From assembly GCF_002220365.1 (NCBI RefSeq), contig NZ_MTHB01000041.1:1-64000 (forward strand): DNA of 64,000 nt, in the 5' to 3' direction. A program made the position numbers and the translations under genes. This DNA comes from Caballeronia sordidicola. GTDB taxonomy: Bacteria; Pseudomonadota; Gammaproteobacteria; Burkholderiales; Burkholderiaceae. Positions 1 through 9,567 of the stretch are shown piece by piece (position 1 is the first letter of the stretch; every line of letters starts with the position of its first letter). Below the pieces are notes generated by a model. That model was not told where the DNA came from and ran no database searches. It saw only the letters and a program-made list of their open reading frames with translations.

Positions 1-1280
1 AGTACCTCGGTCATGATCTCGCGACCGGTGCACTCGGCCATCGGTTTCTTTACGAAATGACCGGGCAGATCGATAGTGAGTCCGTATCCCCAGAACACCT
101 GCACGTCGCTCGGCTGACCGATGAAATGCGGTTGGTGCGGCAGGACGATCGACATGAGCCAGTTTGAATCCGCGAAGGTGATGAGGCCACCTTCTCCGGG
201 GACATTGCCGGTGAAGTCCCGGACCAGGTTGAAGAACGCAGGATCATGCAATGTGGTCGTGAACGACAGCCACTTCGATTCATCGATGTGATCCGTGAAC
301 ACGTTCGGGTGGCCGAAAGCGGGGCGGTTCGTGGCGATCTTTTCCCAGAGAGCCCAGGAACCAGAGTCGGCGCTGCCGCCCGGCACGGCGGCGCGATCCA
401 TGCCGCCGAGGGTCGAGCCTTCGGTCATTGAGCCCAGGGTGACGATCACCGCATCGCCCGGCCCGACGGGGATTGAAACGCTACGCCCCTCGCACTCGCA
501 GACGATGCCCTCCACGCGCGTTTCGCCGTTGGCCTCGTCAAGCACCAGATCGCTCACGCGCGTGCCGAACTGGAACTGGACACCGCGGTCGTCGAGCCAT
601 TTGCTCAGCGGCCGGACCATCGAGTCGTATTGGTTGTAGACCGTGCGCATGATTCCATGCAACTGGTTGAACCCCGACACCATGTGCACGAAGCGCAGCA
701 GGTAGCGCTTGAATTCAACCGCGCTATGCCATGGCTGGAACGCGAAGGTCGTGCACCACATCAGCCAGAAGTCGGTCTTGAAGAAGGCCGGGGCGAAGTA
801 GTCCGCTATGCGGCGGCGGCCGAGCAGGTGCTCCGGTTCAATCGCGAGGCGCTCGAGCGTGAGGATGTCGCTTTCAGTGAGCCCGAACTCGGGTTTGTCG
901 ATCCGACGACCGTCGCGTACCAGTCGAGACTTCGACGCAGTCTTCATCGTTTCATTCCAGTCCAGGATTTCCTGTGTGACCGTCTTGCTTTCATCGAGCG
1001 TAGGGATCGATGAGAACAGATCAAACGTACACACGTACTTGCTCTCGAGCATGCGGCCGCCCCGCAGTACATAACCTTCTTGCGCGGAGCCCGCTGCGTC
1101 CAGGCTGCCGCCTGCTACGCCAAGCGCTTCCAGTATCGTGATATTGCGGCCCGGAACATCGGCATCGCGGATCAGGAAGGCGGCTGCGGCCAGCGATGCA
1201 ATGCCGCCCCCCACCAGATAAAACTTGCTTTCTTCGGAGGAGAACGGCTTGGCCGTACCGTCCGCGTACGCACGTTGCAT
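1..1280 (-). CDS. ohyA: Oleate hydratase (MCRA family), 3' end outside window
   Basis: The reverse strand is open from an ATG at 1280 to the window edge, giving about 426 residues of an FAD-dependent fatty-acid double-bond hydratase; full-length members have roughly 530-650 residues, so the C-terminus is missing. Near the N-terminus the nucleotide-binding motif VGGGIASLAAAAFLIRDA is followed by GGSLDAAG and RGGRMLESKYVC, all hallmarks of the family. Further on, WCTTFAFQPWHSAVEFKRYL and the GSMTEGS segment also fit. The family adds water to oleate to make 10-hydroxystearate, which is linked to membrane and solvent stress. An FNR-like box lies about 82 bp upstream of the start, so low-oxygen control is plausible. 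The assignment rests on motif recognition and is secure. Confidence 0.9.
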   Translation of the reverse strand, partial: MQRAYADGTAKPFSSEESKFYLVGGGIASLAAAAFLIRDADVPGRNITILEALGVAGGSLDAAGSAQEGYVLRGGRMLESKYVCTFDLFSSIPTLDESKTVTQEILDWNETMKTASKSRLVRDGRRIDKPEFGLTESDILTLERLAIEPEHLLGRRRIADYFAPAFFKTDFWLMWCTTFAFQPWHSAVEFKRYLLRFVHMVSGFNQLHGIMRTVYNQYDSMVRPLSKWLDDRGVQFQFGTRVSDLVLDEANGETRVEGIVCECEGRSVSIPVGPGDAVIVTLGSMTEGSTLGGMDRAAVPGGSADSGSWALWEKIATNRPAFGHPNVFTDHIDESKWLSFTTTLHDPAFFNLVRDFTGNVPGEGGLITFADSNWLMSIVLPHQPHFIGQPSDVQVFWGYGLTIDLPGHFVKKPMAECTGREIMTEV

Positions 1281-1770
1281 GGAATCACCCTGGTTGGGAT
1301 CGGGTTGAGCGATGGGCGCGAAGACACGCTTTGAAAGGTAACTTTCCCACTTAAACCGGGGTTGACACAGATCAACGAGCGGGGCCGTGCAGTTCCCATG
1401 CTGACTCAAATCAAACGACGAAAACCTTGGCGAGGGCGCACGGACAATGGTCGACGAGGACCGCGGCGCAGCCATGCTTGCAGTGGAACTCAAGGCCGAT
1501 TTGTTGTAACCGCGACTGACGTGCAAGGGGTTTATTTCGACTGGGCAAGCCGTCGTTGCGCTTGGTCGCGCGTGCGAGCCCAGCAGCGCTGGGCGAACTG
1601 GCTTTCTCGGCTGTATCCATGGCGCCGAAGGTCGACACGGCGTCCTGCTTTGGAAGCCGCACAGGTCGCCGGACGGTCATCAGCGCGTCAGGCGACATCG
1701 GGCAATGATCGCCGGCAATGCCGGGCCAACTCTATCGATGCAACGGCGGCCGGCATTGAAGACGCGGTAG
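1281..1770. other. Intergenic region between oleate hydratase and SPFH gene
   Basis: Apart from the FNR-like box at 1362-1375 I see no convincing gene. Open frames here are arginine-rich, lack ribosome binding sites and resemble no protein family. Confidence 0.5.
1362..1375 (-). promoter_or_regulatory. FNR/FixK-type box upstream of oleate hydratase
   Basis: Read on the reverse strand the site is TTGATCTGTGTCAA, matching 9 of 10 defined positions of the FNR consensus TTGAT-N4-ATCAA. Its centre lies about 88 bp upstream of the oleate hydratase ATG. A class II arrangement (-41.5) would put transcription start near 1327, with a weak -10-like TACCTT at 1335-1340. The Crp/Fnr protein encoded at 15759-16532 has the ExxSR helix expected to read TTGA half sites. 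Confidence 0.6.
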
Positions 1771-2643
1771 CTACGCAGCTGTCTTGATGAGCGGCTTGAC
1801 CTCGGCGCCGGGCAGATCTCGTCCGGCGATCGCAAGCGCGAGCGGTGGATTCAGGCTGTCGACCATTGAGGTAGGCATGAGGATGGTCGCCCCGCGTTCC
1901 TTGGTCGTTTCGTAGATGATGTTCATCGCGCGCAACTGCAACGCACCCGGCTGCGACTCGTACACCTTGGCCGCTTCGACGAACTTGGCCGCAATTTCTG
2001 CTTCTGCCGAACCCAGGATCACGCGAGCTTGTTTTTCGCGCTCGGCCTGCGCCTGGCGCGACATCGCATCCTGCAATGCGACTGGGATTGCGACATCGCG
2101 AATCTCGACGGATCCGACGGTCACGCCCCATTCCGCCGTCTTGGCGCCAATCTCGTCACGCAGTTGGGCGTCCGCTGCTCGCCGGTCCGACAGCAGTGCC
2201 GCAAGCATGGATGAACCGATCATCTCCCGTAGCGATGTTTGTGCTACGCGGTCGATCGCCTGCCGGTAGTCAGTGATAGCCAATGCAGCCTTTTCCGCGT
2301 TGTGAATGTGCCAGAAGATGATCGCGTCGACGTTCACGGGTACCGTGTCTTTCGTGAGCGCTTGCTCGGCGTTGAACGAAGTGGTCTGGATCCTTTCATC
2401 GATGACAGCAACCACGTTGTCGATCACCGGGATGATCATGAAGAATCCTGGTCCCCTGACGCCCTGCAACTTGCCAACGCGTAACACCACGTATTTTTCC
2501 CAGACGTTCGCGACTCTCACGGACAGGAACACCAGCACGGCTGCGACAAAGAACAGCGGAGCCAGCCACACGCTCACAAATTCGCCGGTAGCCAACCCGG
2601 CAAGAAGCAGTACGAACGCAAGGAACAAGGTGATGGGATTCAT
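1771..2643 (-). CDS. SPFH/stomatin-like membrane protein (slipin)
   Basis: About 290 residues. Two hydrophobic segments in the first ~45 residues anchor it in the membrane. An SPFH (prohibitin homology) domain follows (YVVLRVGKLQGVRGPGFF...IPVIDNVVAVIDERIQT), then an alanine/glutamate-rich helix (AQAEREKQARVILGSAEAEI) typical of slipins. Such proteins form oligomeric scaffolds in detergent-resistant membranes. I prefer the ATG at 2643, which has AGGA about ten bases upstream; a GTG at 2652 is the alternative. It lies 41 bp downstream of the universal stress protein gene on the same strand and is probably co-transcribed. No NfeD-type partner protease is adjacent. The family call is firm; the role is unknown. 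Confidence 0.88.
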   Translation of the reverse strand: MNPITLFLAFVLLLAGLATGEFVSVWLAPLFFVAAVLVFLSVRVANVWEKYVVLRVGKLQGVRGPGFFMIIPVIDNVVAVIDERIQTTSFNAEQALTKDTVPVNVDAIIFWHIHNAEKAALAITDYRQAIDRVAQTSLREMIGSSMLAALLSDRRAADAQLRDEIGAKTAEWGVTVGSVEIRDVAIPVALQDAMSRQAQAEREKQARVILGSAEAEIAAKFVEAAKVYESQPGALQLRAMNIIYETTKERGATILMPTSMVDSLNPPLALAIAGRDLPGAEVKPLIKTAA

Positions 2644-2684
2644 GATGGTCACTTCCTGAAAGGCTGCCGGCCACGACTACAGCA

Positions 2685-3191
2685 TCAGGCCGGATTGTCG
2701 ATGGATTCCGCTGCAGCAGGCGATGCGGCGTTGAGGGCGCCCGGATGAGGCGCAGGAACGAGCAGGACTGGACACGTTGCCATTCGGACGAAACGCTCGG
2801 CAACGCTCCCTAGCAAGAGCCGCTGGAAACCTCGGCGCCCGTGGGTACCCATCACCACAAGATCGGCTTTCAGCTCGTCCGCCGCAACCAGCAAGCGTTG
2901 TGCAATGCCGTCGCCATACAGGTCGACTTCGGCGATCCGCGCGACGCCTCTGGTTTTCTGCAGATGCATTTTCGCGAGCGCCTCATTCGTTACTCGCGTT
3001 CCTTCTTTGATCAACACATTGCGCAGGATCGATGGGTCGTAGCCGGGGGCATCGTAGGCCATCAGAGGTGCGTCGATGATATAGACGGGCTGCAGTTCGG
3101 CATCGGCCTCACGAGCGATCTGCAGGGCTGCGTCGAGCGCCAGGACGGACGTCTCGCTTCCATCGATTGCGACCAGGATGCGCTTGTACAC
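2685..3191 (-). CDS. Universal stress protein, UspA family
   Basis: 168 residues, a single UspA domain. The N-terminus MYKRILVAIDGSE is the first beta strand with the ATP-contacting Asp, and the C-terminal GTHGRRGFQRLLLGSVAERF (residues 115-134) is the full G-x2-G-x9-G-S ATP-binding signature, so this is an ATP-binding UspFG/MJ0577-type member. A 25-residue Ala/Pro-rich tail extends past the fold. It is the first gene of a likely two-gene unit with the SPFH gene. In Burkholderia such genes cluster in low-oxygen and stationary-phase survival loci. I found no FNR box directly upstream. Confidence 0.93.
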   Translation of the reverse strand: MYKRILVAIDGSETSVLALDAALQIAREADAELQPVYIIDAPLMAYDAPGYDPSILRNVLIKEGTRVTNEALAKMHLQKTRGVARIAEVDLYGDGIAQRLLVAADELKADLVVMGTHGRRGFQRLLLGSVAERFVRMATCPVLLVPAPHPGALNAASPAAAESIDNPA

Positions 3192-3698
3192 GGTGTCCTC
3201 ACTTGGGTAAAACGCAATGCTTGCAGCCGCGCTGCTCAGTGGATGCGGGCGTTACGCCGATGTTTCCACAGGCGAGGGTAGCGCATTCATGCGCCGCAGC
3301 GCCAGCCTCGGAAACTACTCAGAAAAAGCCTCGCGGGGCGGCTGCGGTGGCAGTGGAGTGGCTTAATGGAACTCCTCGGTTGAAGTTCCAAAACGCGACA
3401 GCGGTTAGATAGGCGAGTAGGATGGATAAAATTGCATGCGCGTTGAATGCGTGCCGAATGCACGGACTGTTACGCGGATACCGGGCGCATAAATTCCCTA
3501 ACTGAAGCCGTTCCGGGACTGGTTCGTGCGCTCGCTAAAGGGAAACGCAAAGGAAACTTGGGCGGAACCGGCGGGAAACCCGATTATCGTCGAAGCCTGG
3601 GATCTACCAATTACGCCCGCTGACCGGCTTGTATTTGTAAGCCAGGAAGACTCGAGGAGCGTTGGCTGCTTCGAAGCAATTCTCTCCGGATACACAAA
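3192..3698. other. Divergent intergenic region (usp / chemosensor hybrid)
   Basis: No gene is supported in these 507 bases. It should carry promoters for the leftward usp unit and the rightward hybrid kinase gene. It holds one copy of the repeat arm described at 3301-3322; no inverted partner copy was found nearby. Confidence 0.5.
3301..3322 (+). repeat. Solo copy of the TCGGAAACTACTCAG repeat arm
   Basis: The 15-base core TCGGAAACTACTCAG (3308-3322) is identical to arms at 8442-8456 and 17463-17477, and in inverted form at 8598-8612. It lies in the intergenic region upstream of the hybrid sensor gene. Unlike the other two loci it has no inverted mate within a few hundred bases. Confidence 0.7.
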
Positions 3699-6600
3699 AT
3701 GCCTGCAAGTCTCGTCCGTCAGGCTAGCCTCTCTCGACCCAGGTCGAAGCGCAAGCCATTATCAGACGTTGGTCTCGCTGCGCAAGCCGACGACCTTCTT
3801 GTCGTCGGGGTCGGCGCATCGGCGGGTGGGCTCGACGCGTGCCGCAAGCTTGTCGAGGCATTGCCGCCGACAACCAACGCAGCATGGATACTCGTCCAGC
3901 ATCTCGATCCGGCTCACGAAAGCTTGCTGGTGAGTTTGCTTGCCGGCCATACACGGATGACCGTCGTGCAAGCGGCAGACGGTATGTTGATTGAGCGAGA
4001 GCACCTTTACATTATTGCCCCGGGTACCTATTTATCCGTTGCAGACGGGGTGTTACGCAGTTCCATCCCGCAAGCTCGGCATGGCGCGCGGCTACCTTTT
4101 GACTTCCTGCTGCATTCGCTCTCGAAAGCATACGGCTCACGGGCAGCGTGCGTTGTCCTGTCCGGTACCGGCGCGGATGGCAGTCTCGGTTTAAAGGCGA
4201 TCAAGGAGCAAGGCGGAATTATCATTGCCCAGGATCCGCATGAAGCGGGATCTGACGGAATGCCACTGAGCGCGATTGCCACTGGCGCAGTGGACCTGGT
4301 GTTGCCGCTAGCAAAAATCCCGGAAGCGCTCATGGCATACCAGCGGCGAATTCCGGGCCGGGATCAGGTTGACGAGGGTTCAGGCCAGAGCGCCGGGCCG
4401 GTCTGGCTGGCGGCGATTATCGGGTTGTTGCGCACGAGAACCGATCACGATTTCACGCTTTACAAGCGCGGCACGCTGGAGCGTCGAATGGAGCGCCGCC
4501 GAGCGATGGCCGCAGTCGAGACGCACGACATGGCTGCCTACATTGAGGTTCTCGCTAACGACCCTGTCGAGCTGGAACTGCTCGCCAAAGACATTCTGAT
4601 TAACGTCACCCAATTTTTTCGCGATCCAAAGGTTTTTGATTTCCTGGCGAAAACCGTTGTGCCCGAGCTTGTCCGTCTCCACGCGCCGGGTCAGTCTATC
4701 CGCATCTGGATCGCGGGGTGCAGCACGGGAGAAGAAACGTATTCGCTTGCCATGCTTTTTCTCGAGGAAATAGCAGCGTCGCGGCGTAACATCAAGCTGC
4801 AGGTCTTTGCCTCGGATGCCGATCCGGATGCCCTTGCCAAGGCTCGCGAAGGTCTGTATCCAGAAACCATTGAGGCAGATGTCTCGCCAATTCGACTTGC
4901 CAATTTCTTCCTCAAGGAAGGAGGCAACTACCGGGTATTGGCCGATCTGCGCTCGATGGTGGTGTTCACTGCCCATGATGTGCTCGTGGATCCGCCATTT
5001 TCCCGGCTCGACATGGTCTCGTGCCGCAATTTGCTGATTTATCTGAATCCCGAAGCACAGACAAAGGTCGTGTCCCTTTTTCACTTCGCATTACGCGACG
5101 GAGGCATCCTTCTGCTCGGCAGCGCTGAAACTGTCGGAAAACCTGACGGCCGTTTCGAGATTCTTTCGAAGTCAGAACGCATTTATCGGCATACCGGTCG
5201 CGGCAGGTCGCATAACGTCGGCTTTTCGATGAACTCGACCAACGCGGTCCGTATTGCATCGCGGCAAGAGCAGGGACATGCCGTCTCCCGTCAGTCCGCC
5301 ATGGCGGAGCTGTGCAAGCGGTTGGTCATACAGTCGCATGCGCCTGCCACCGTCCTGATCAGCCGCGACCATGAGTGCATCTATTCCGTCGGACCCACCG
5401 ACCGGTATCTGCATGTCGCGTCGGGTCCTCCCACTCAGGACATCCTGGCAATGGCCGCGCATGAGGTGCGCAGCAGGCTCAGGCTCGCCATTCAGCGTGC
5501 GAGGCAGGGAAATACGCGTGTCGTGGTGGCGGGGGGCACGACGCTGCAAAACGGCAACGTGGTGGGTTTCAAGCTGGACGTCCAGCTTGTCTTGAACGAC
5601 GGAGAGGAAATGTTCCTGGTTTCCTTTGTCGACGACGCACATCGTGATCAGCAGGACAGGAGGGCCATTCCCAGCACGCAAGAGGACGTGCCTCGGGTGG
5701 CAGAACTTGAGAGCGAGCTCGCGGCGGCCAAAGCGGAGCTCGCAAGTGCAATTCGAAGCCTCGAGATGATCAGCGAGGACCATAAGGTGGTCAACGAGGA
5801 GGCGTTGTCGGTGAACGAAGAATATCAATCGACCAACGAGGAGCTGCTGACATCAAAAGAAGAATTGCAAGCGTTGAACGAGGAGCTGACTGCGCTCAAC
5901 AGCCAGCTACAAGAGACGCTGGAACGGCAGCGCACGACGTCCAACGATCTTCAGAATGTCTTGTATAGCACCGAGGTAGCAACGCTTTTCCTGGATATGC
6001 AGCTCAATATCCGCTTTTTTACGCCGGCGACGAGATCGCTGTTCAATGTTCTCCCGGGCGACATAGGCCGGCCGCTGCGCGATCTCAGTTCGCTGGCCGC
6101 CGATGACGATCTTATTGCCGACACCCGAACCGTACTGGCGACGTCTGTCGCATCCGAGCGTGAGATACAGGCGCAAACCGGTATCTGGTTTATTCGCCGG
6201 ATCTTGCCGTACAGAACCGAGGACAACCGGGTGGAGGGTGTTGTCATTACGTTCACGGACATCACCGAACGCAAGCTGGTAAAGACCTCGTTGAGGGAAG
6301 CGAAACAGCTTGCAGACCAGGCCAACAATGCGAAGTCACGATTCCTGGCTGCGGCGAGCCACGACCTGCGCCAGCCCCTTCAAGCGCTTGTCCTGCTACA
6401 AGGTTCGCTCGCGAACGCTGTGGAAGGCGAAGTCGCCAAGAAGATGGTCGAGCGTTTCGAGCATATCCTGAGCTCGATGTCCGGCATGTTGAACGCATTG
6501 CTGGACATTAACCAGATCGAAGCCGGAACCGTTCATGCGGAGTTGGTCAGTTTTCCGATTGGTGAGCTCCTTGATCAAATGAAGGACGAGTTTAACGATC

Positions 6601-8132
6601 GTACGCTGCCGTCAAACCTCGTCTTCCGCGTGGCTCCCTGCAGTCTCTTGATTACAAGCGACCCGCATTTGCTGATGCAGGTGATTCGTAACCTGCTGTC
6701 CAATGCCTTCAAGTACACCAAGCGGGGGCGTGTGTTGTTGGGTTGCCGCCGCAGAGGCGACAGACTGCGCATCGAAATCTGGGACACAGGTATTGGCATT
6801 CCGAACGATGAGCTGAAGGCGATATTCGACGAGTACCATCAGTTGGACAATGCGGCGCGTGAGCGCAGCCGGGGCCTGGGTCTTGGCCTGTCAATAGCGA
6901 ATCGTCTGGCCGACCTCCTCGGCGATCGGATCACGGTGCGCTCACAGCCTGGCAAGGGCTCCGTTTTCTCGATCGAAGTCATGCTCGGACCGCTCGAAAC
7001 AAGTGGGCCTCCGACGCACGATGATGAGCGCATAGGCGAAGTTTCAAGGCCCGATCCGAAGAAGCACAGCGGATCAATACTTGTTATTGAGGACGACCCT
7101 GAGGTTCGAGACCTGATGGGATCGATACTCAACGCAGAGGGTTATAACGCAGGGACGGCATCCGACGGTGTCGAGGGATTGGAACTCGTGTTACAGCACG
7201 TCCTTCAACCCAACGTCATCCTGGCGGACTACAACCTGCCGGGCGGCATGAATGGGCTCCAGGTTGTTGCCAGCGTACGAAAAATCGCTCGTTGGGAGAT
7301 TCCAGCGATCATCTTGACGGGTGACATATCGCTGGAGACTCTGCGCGACATTGCCCAAGCGAAATGCCTGCACCTTCACAAGCCGGTGAAGGGGGGCGAT
7401 CTCATCAAGGCAATCGAAGGTCTCATGGATGCTTCGCGTCACACCGTGCCGCCGCGGGCTTTAGCGCCCGTTTCGCGACCGGCGGGACCGATGTCGTCCG
7501 TCGTGTACATAGTCGATGACGATCCGCATGTCCGTACCGAGATTCGGCAGACCCTGGAAGACAACGGCCGCACCGTTGAGGATTACGGGTCCTGTGAGGC
7601 TTTTCTGGACGCCTATAAACCGGGAAGAGAGGCATGCCTTCTGGTCGATGCCTATTTGCCGGGTATGAAAGGAGTCGATCTGCTTAAGCTGCTGCATGGC
7701 AGGGGCGACCGCTTGCCGGCCATCATGATCACGGGGAATAGTGACGTCAGCGTGGCGGTACAGGCCATGAAGGAAGGTGCTTCGGATTTCATCGAAAAAC
7801 CGATAGGCGCGGCTGAGTTACTCGAAAGTGTGGGGCGTGCGTTCGAACAGTCGGTGAACTCGCAAAAGCTGACTGCCTGGCGTGAGGCCGCGGCGAATCA
7901 CATCTCGGGCCTGACACCAAGACAACACCAGATAATGGATCTCGTGCTTGCGGGATGCCCTAGCAAAATTATTGCGGCGGACCTTGGCATTAGTCAGCGT
8001 ACGGTTGAGAACCACCGGGCGTTGATCATGAAAAAAACAGGCTCGAGGTCGCTGCCGGCGTTGACGCGCCTCGCGCTCGCGGCGCAACTGGCGCAGACCA
8101 ATGGTGTCGACGAACCGCCTTCCACCGGATAG
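3699..8132 (+). CDS. CheB-CheR-PAS-histidine kinase-receiver-receiver-LuxR hybrid regulator
   Basis: 1477 residues forming an entire signalling chain. Residues ~32-215 are a CheB methylesterase (GASAGG at 39-44, GTGADG at 156-161). Residues ~235-500 are a CheR methyltransferase with the SAM motif WIAGCSTGEETYSLAM at ~337-352. A Glu-rich coiled coil (~665-745) with NEE repeats leads to a PAS domain (~750-860). The HisKA box SHDLRQPLQ has its His at 888, followed by HATPase motifs NLLSNAFKYT, DTGIGI and GLGLGLSIANRL. Then come a receiver (VIEDDPEV...LADYNLPGG), a second FixJ-type receiver (YIVDDDPHVR...VDAYLPGMKG) and a LuxR-type helix-turn-helix (LTPRQHQIMDLVLAG). CheB-CheR-PAS kinases are known; a fused FixJ-like output makes it a one-polypeptide phosphorelay with DNA binding. 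No strong Shine-Dalgarno was seen at the chosen ATG. Confidence 0.93.
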   Translation: MPASLVRQASLSRPRSKRKPLSDVGLAAQADDLLVVGVGASAGGLDACRKLVEALPPTTNAAWILVQHLDPAHESLLVSLLAGHTRMTVVQAADGMLIEREHLYIIAPGTYLSVADGVLRSSIPQARHGARLPFDFLLHSLSKAYGSRAACVVLSGTGADGSLGLKAIKEQGGIIIAQDPHEAGSDGMPLSAIATGAVDLVLPLAKIPEALMAYQRRIPGRDQVDEGSGQSAGPVWLAAIIGLLRTRTDHDFTLYKRGTLERRMERRRAMAAVETHDMAAYIEVLANDPVELELLAKDILINVTQFFRDPKVFDFLAKTVVPELVRLHAPGQSIRIWIAGCSTGEETYSLAMLFLEEIAASRRNIKLQVFASDADPDALAKAREGLYPETIEADVSPIRLANFFLKEGGNYRVLADLRSMVVFTAHDVLVDPPFSRLDMVSCRNLLIYLNPEAQTKVVSLFHFALRDGGILLLGSAETVGKPDGRFEILSKSERIYRHTGRGRSHNVGFSMNSTNAVRIASRQEQGHAVSRQSAMAELCKRLVIQSHAPATVLISRDHECIYSVGPTDRYLHVASGPPTQDILAMAAHEVRSRLRLAIQRARQGNTRVVVAGGTTLQNGNVVGFKLDVQLVLNDGEEMFLVSFVDDAHRDQQDRRAIPSTQEDVPRVAELESELAAAKAELASAIRSLEMISEDHKVVNEEALSVNEEYQSTNEELLTSKEELQALNEELTALNSQLQETLERQRTTSNDLQNVLYSTEVATLFLDMQLNIRFFTPATRSLFNVLPGDIGRPLRDLSSLAADDDLIADTRTVLATSVASEREIQAQTGIWFIRRILPYRTEDNRVEGVVITFTDITERKLVKTSLREAKQLADQANNAKSRFLAAASHDLRQPLQALVLLQGSLANAVEGEVAKKMVERFEHILSSMSGMLNALLDINQIEAGTVHAELVSFPIGELLDQMKDEFNDRTLPSNLVFRVAPCSLLITSDPHLLMQVIRNLLSNAFKYTKRGRVLLGCRRRGDRLRIEIWDTGIGIPNDELKAIFDEYHQLDNAARERSRGLGLGLSIANRLADLLGDRITVRSQPGKGSVFSIEVMLGPLETSGPPTHDDERIGEVSRPDPKKHSGSILVIEDDPEVRDLMGSILNAEGYNAGTASDGVEGLELVLQHVLQPNVILADYNLPGGMNGLQVVASVRKIARWEIPAIILTGDISLETLRDIAQAKCLHLHKPVKGGDLIKAIEGLMDASRHTVPPRALAPVSRPAGPMSSVVYIVDDDPHVRTEIRQTLEDNGRTVEDYGSCEAFLDAYKPGREACLLVDAYLPGMKGVDLLKLLHGRGDRLPAIMITGNSDVSVAVQAMKEGASDFIEKPIGAAELLESVGRAFEQSVNSQKLTAWREAAANHISGLTPRQHQIMDLVLAGCPSKIIAADLGISQRTVENHRALIMKKTGSRSLPALTRLALAAQLAQTNGVDEPPSTG

Positions 8133-8169
8133 AAGGGACGGCTGGCTAGCGAAAGCCCATCCACTGCCC

Positions 8170-8295
8170 CTATTTCGGGCCGCTGCGCTTGATCTCTACT
8201 CTCCGTGGTTCCAGCATTGTCTGCCCACGCAAAAAAAGTGCTGCAAAAAATAGCGCTGTCATGCCACCCAAAACGCCCCAGATTGGTAGTGCCAT
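8170..8295 (-). CDS. Small single-pass membrane protein (41 aa)
   Basis: I do not recognise this 41-residue protein. The start ATG at 8295 is preceded by a perfect AGGAG seven bases upstream, which strongly supports translation; a longer frame starting at 8352 lacks such support. The sequence begins MALPIWGVLGGMTALFFAAL, one transmembrane helix (about residues 4-22), followed by a basic tail (RRVEIKRSGPK), so the tail is predicted cytoplasmic by the positive-inside rule. It faces the 3' end of the hybrid sensor gene. It could be a small accessory subunit of a membrane enzyme, but nothing in the window points to a partner. Confidence 0.6.
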   Translation of the reverse strand: MALPIWGVLGGMTALFFAALFLRGQTMLEPRRVEIKRSGPK

Positions 8296-8948
8296 GGCAA
8301 TACTCCTAGTGTTATGACTACAGGGTGACACGTTCGCGCTACGAGGCAGCACGCACGCCGACGAAAGGGCCGAAAACTATCCGTGATGAACGGATCAGTC
8401 TTATCTGGTGAATTTACTCCCTAATAAATCTCCCGACAGGATCGGAAACTACTCAGTTGGCGAAGACAAAAAATCGTGTGGAAACCATCTATCCACCTAG
8501 TCGAGGTTAGTCGCGTCATCCACCCGTTCCTCCAACTCTTCAGTAATCAAATCCGCACTCGAAAATCGCTCATCCATGAGCGACGTGGAACATCGGTCTG
8601 AGTAGTTTCCGAGTCTGCCTTTGCCGTGCGCTCGGCGCTATTGTGGACATGAGCATGGAGACCTTCGCGCAATCGTGATATCCACTTTTGTGTCAGGACA
8701 AAGATCCGTGCCGAACATCACTTCACTGATCGTAGCGCTTCGTTATCTGACTCGCTTTCCCGACGTGACCCATCACTTGCTGGGGGGCGCATGGTCGAGA
8801 GGCTGCTGGCAAAGAAGGCGCTCACAGCTGACTCCGGGCTAGAAATCGAGGAACCACATAGGACGTAGATCAAGAATGGGCGTTTTCAGATCTGCGCCGA
8901 GTGGCTGAGACATAACCTTACGCAACGCGTGGATCTCGGGAGACTGTC
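8296..8948. other. Intergenic region holding the inverted-repeat element
   Basis: Besides the element at 8435-8619 no gene is supported. A short forward frame at 8621-8842 has neither a ribosome binding site nor recognisable protein character. Confidence 0.45.
8435..8619. repeat. 185-bp element with 22-bp imperfect terminal inverted repeats
   Basis: Left arm 8435-8456 and right arm 8598-8619 are inverted copies sharing the core TCGGAAACTACTCAG and an outer CAG at the same offset. The 141-base interior has no open frame with a start signal. A similar but differently filled element occurs at 17456-17592. No clear target-site duplication was seen at the ends, so a MITE is possible but unproven. 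Confidence 0.65.
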
Positions 8949-9230
8949 ATGGAAAAGCAAGTTTTTACCGCGGAACAGATTCGTCAGGAGGTGCTTAGAC
9001 GCTTGATTCAAGGAACTCCCGTGCCCGGTGATCATTTGGAGAAGTCTGTTTCGTTGCCCATAGCTCATTCTCCCGATGCTGAGAAGCGGAACTGGGATAT
9101 GAAGCACGACGATCAAGACCAGCACAACGACTACATTCGTCATGTAATTGATGAAGCACGACGAGATTTTTTGTTATCGGATTCGGCCGAACGCGACGAA
9201 ATACTAGGAGACTCCTTTGCTCATAGTTGA
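8949..9230 (+). CDS. Hypothetical small acidic protein
   Basis: 93 residues, soluble, acidic and rich in His and Asp. A GGGAG stands seven bases before the ATG, which supports translation. The N-terminus (MEKQVFTAEQIRQEVLRRL) is predicted helical, and a central RNWDMKHDD segment is followed by a helical C-terminus. I recall similar small proteins of unknown function in Burkholderia stress loci but cannot name a family. It is separated from the alcohol dehydrogenase by 337 bases. Confidence 0.6.
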   Translation: MEKQVFTAEQIRQEVLRRLIQGTPVPGDHLEKSVSLPIAHSPDAEKRNWDMKHDDQDQHNDYIRHVIDEARRDFLLSDSAERDEILGDSFAHS

Positions 9231-9567
9231 AGCAGGTGCTTTTCCGGCCGCATCGGGTTCGAACAGACCGGTCGGTTCAAAAGCTATGCGCGGTGCGCAC
9301 CCGGATTTAATCATTCGGATGACGAAAATAATCATAAAAATTCCGTTGAAGATCCTGAAGGATAGGCCGGGAAGATCCTTGTGATCGAGCGCCGGGAGAG
9401 CAATGGCCATGCCGGAATCGTCCATACCCTTTTTTTACGCCGATAACTGCGGCATCGTTCGCGGCGATGCAAGGACGCTGCTCGTCAAGACAATCGAGGC
9501 GGTCAGGGGGCTGACGATTCCGGCAGTGGAGTGAGACACCAGACACGTTTTAACAGAGGGAAAAATC
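9231..9567. other. Intergenic region upstream of alcohol dehydrogenase
   Basis: I see no convincing gene here. A forward frame ending at 9533 reads as a plausible protein tail (LLVKTIEAVRGLTIPAVE) with no start and may be debris of a lost gene. No FNR box was found. Confidence 0.4.

Noticed and set aside
1362..1787. Forward 141-codon frame beyond oleate hydratase
   Set aside because: Arg-rich with no Shine-Dalgarno; starts inside the FNR-like box.
4380..5084. 234-codon reverse frame in the CheB-CheR gene
   Set aside because: Shadow of an intact CheR domain; no ribosome binding site.
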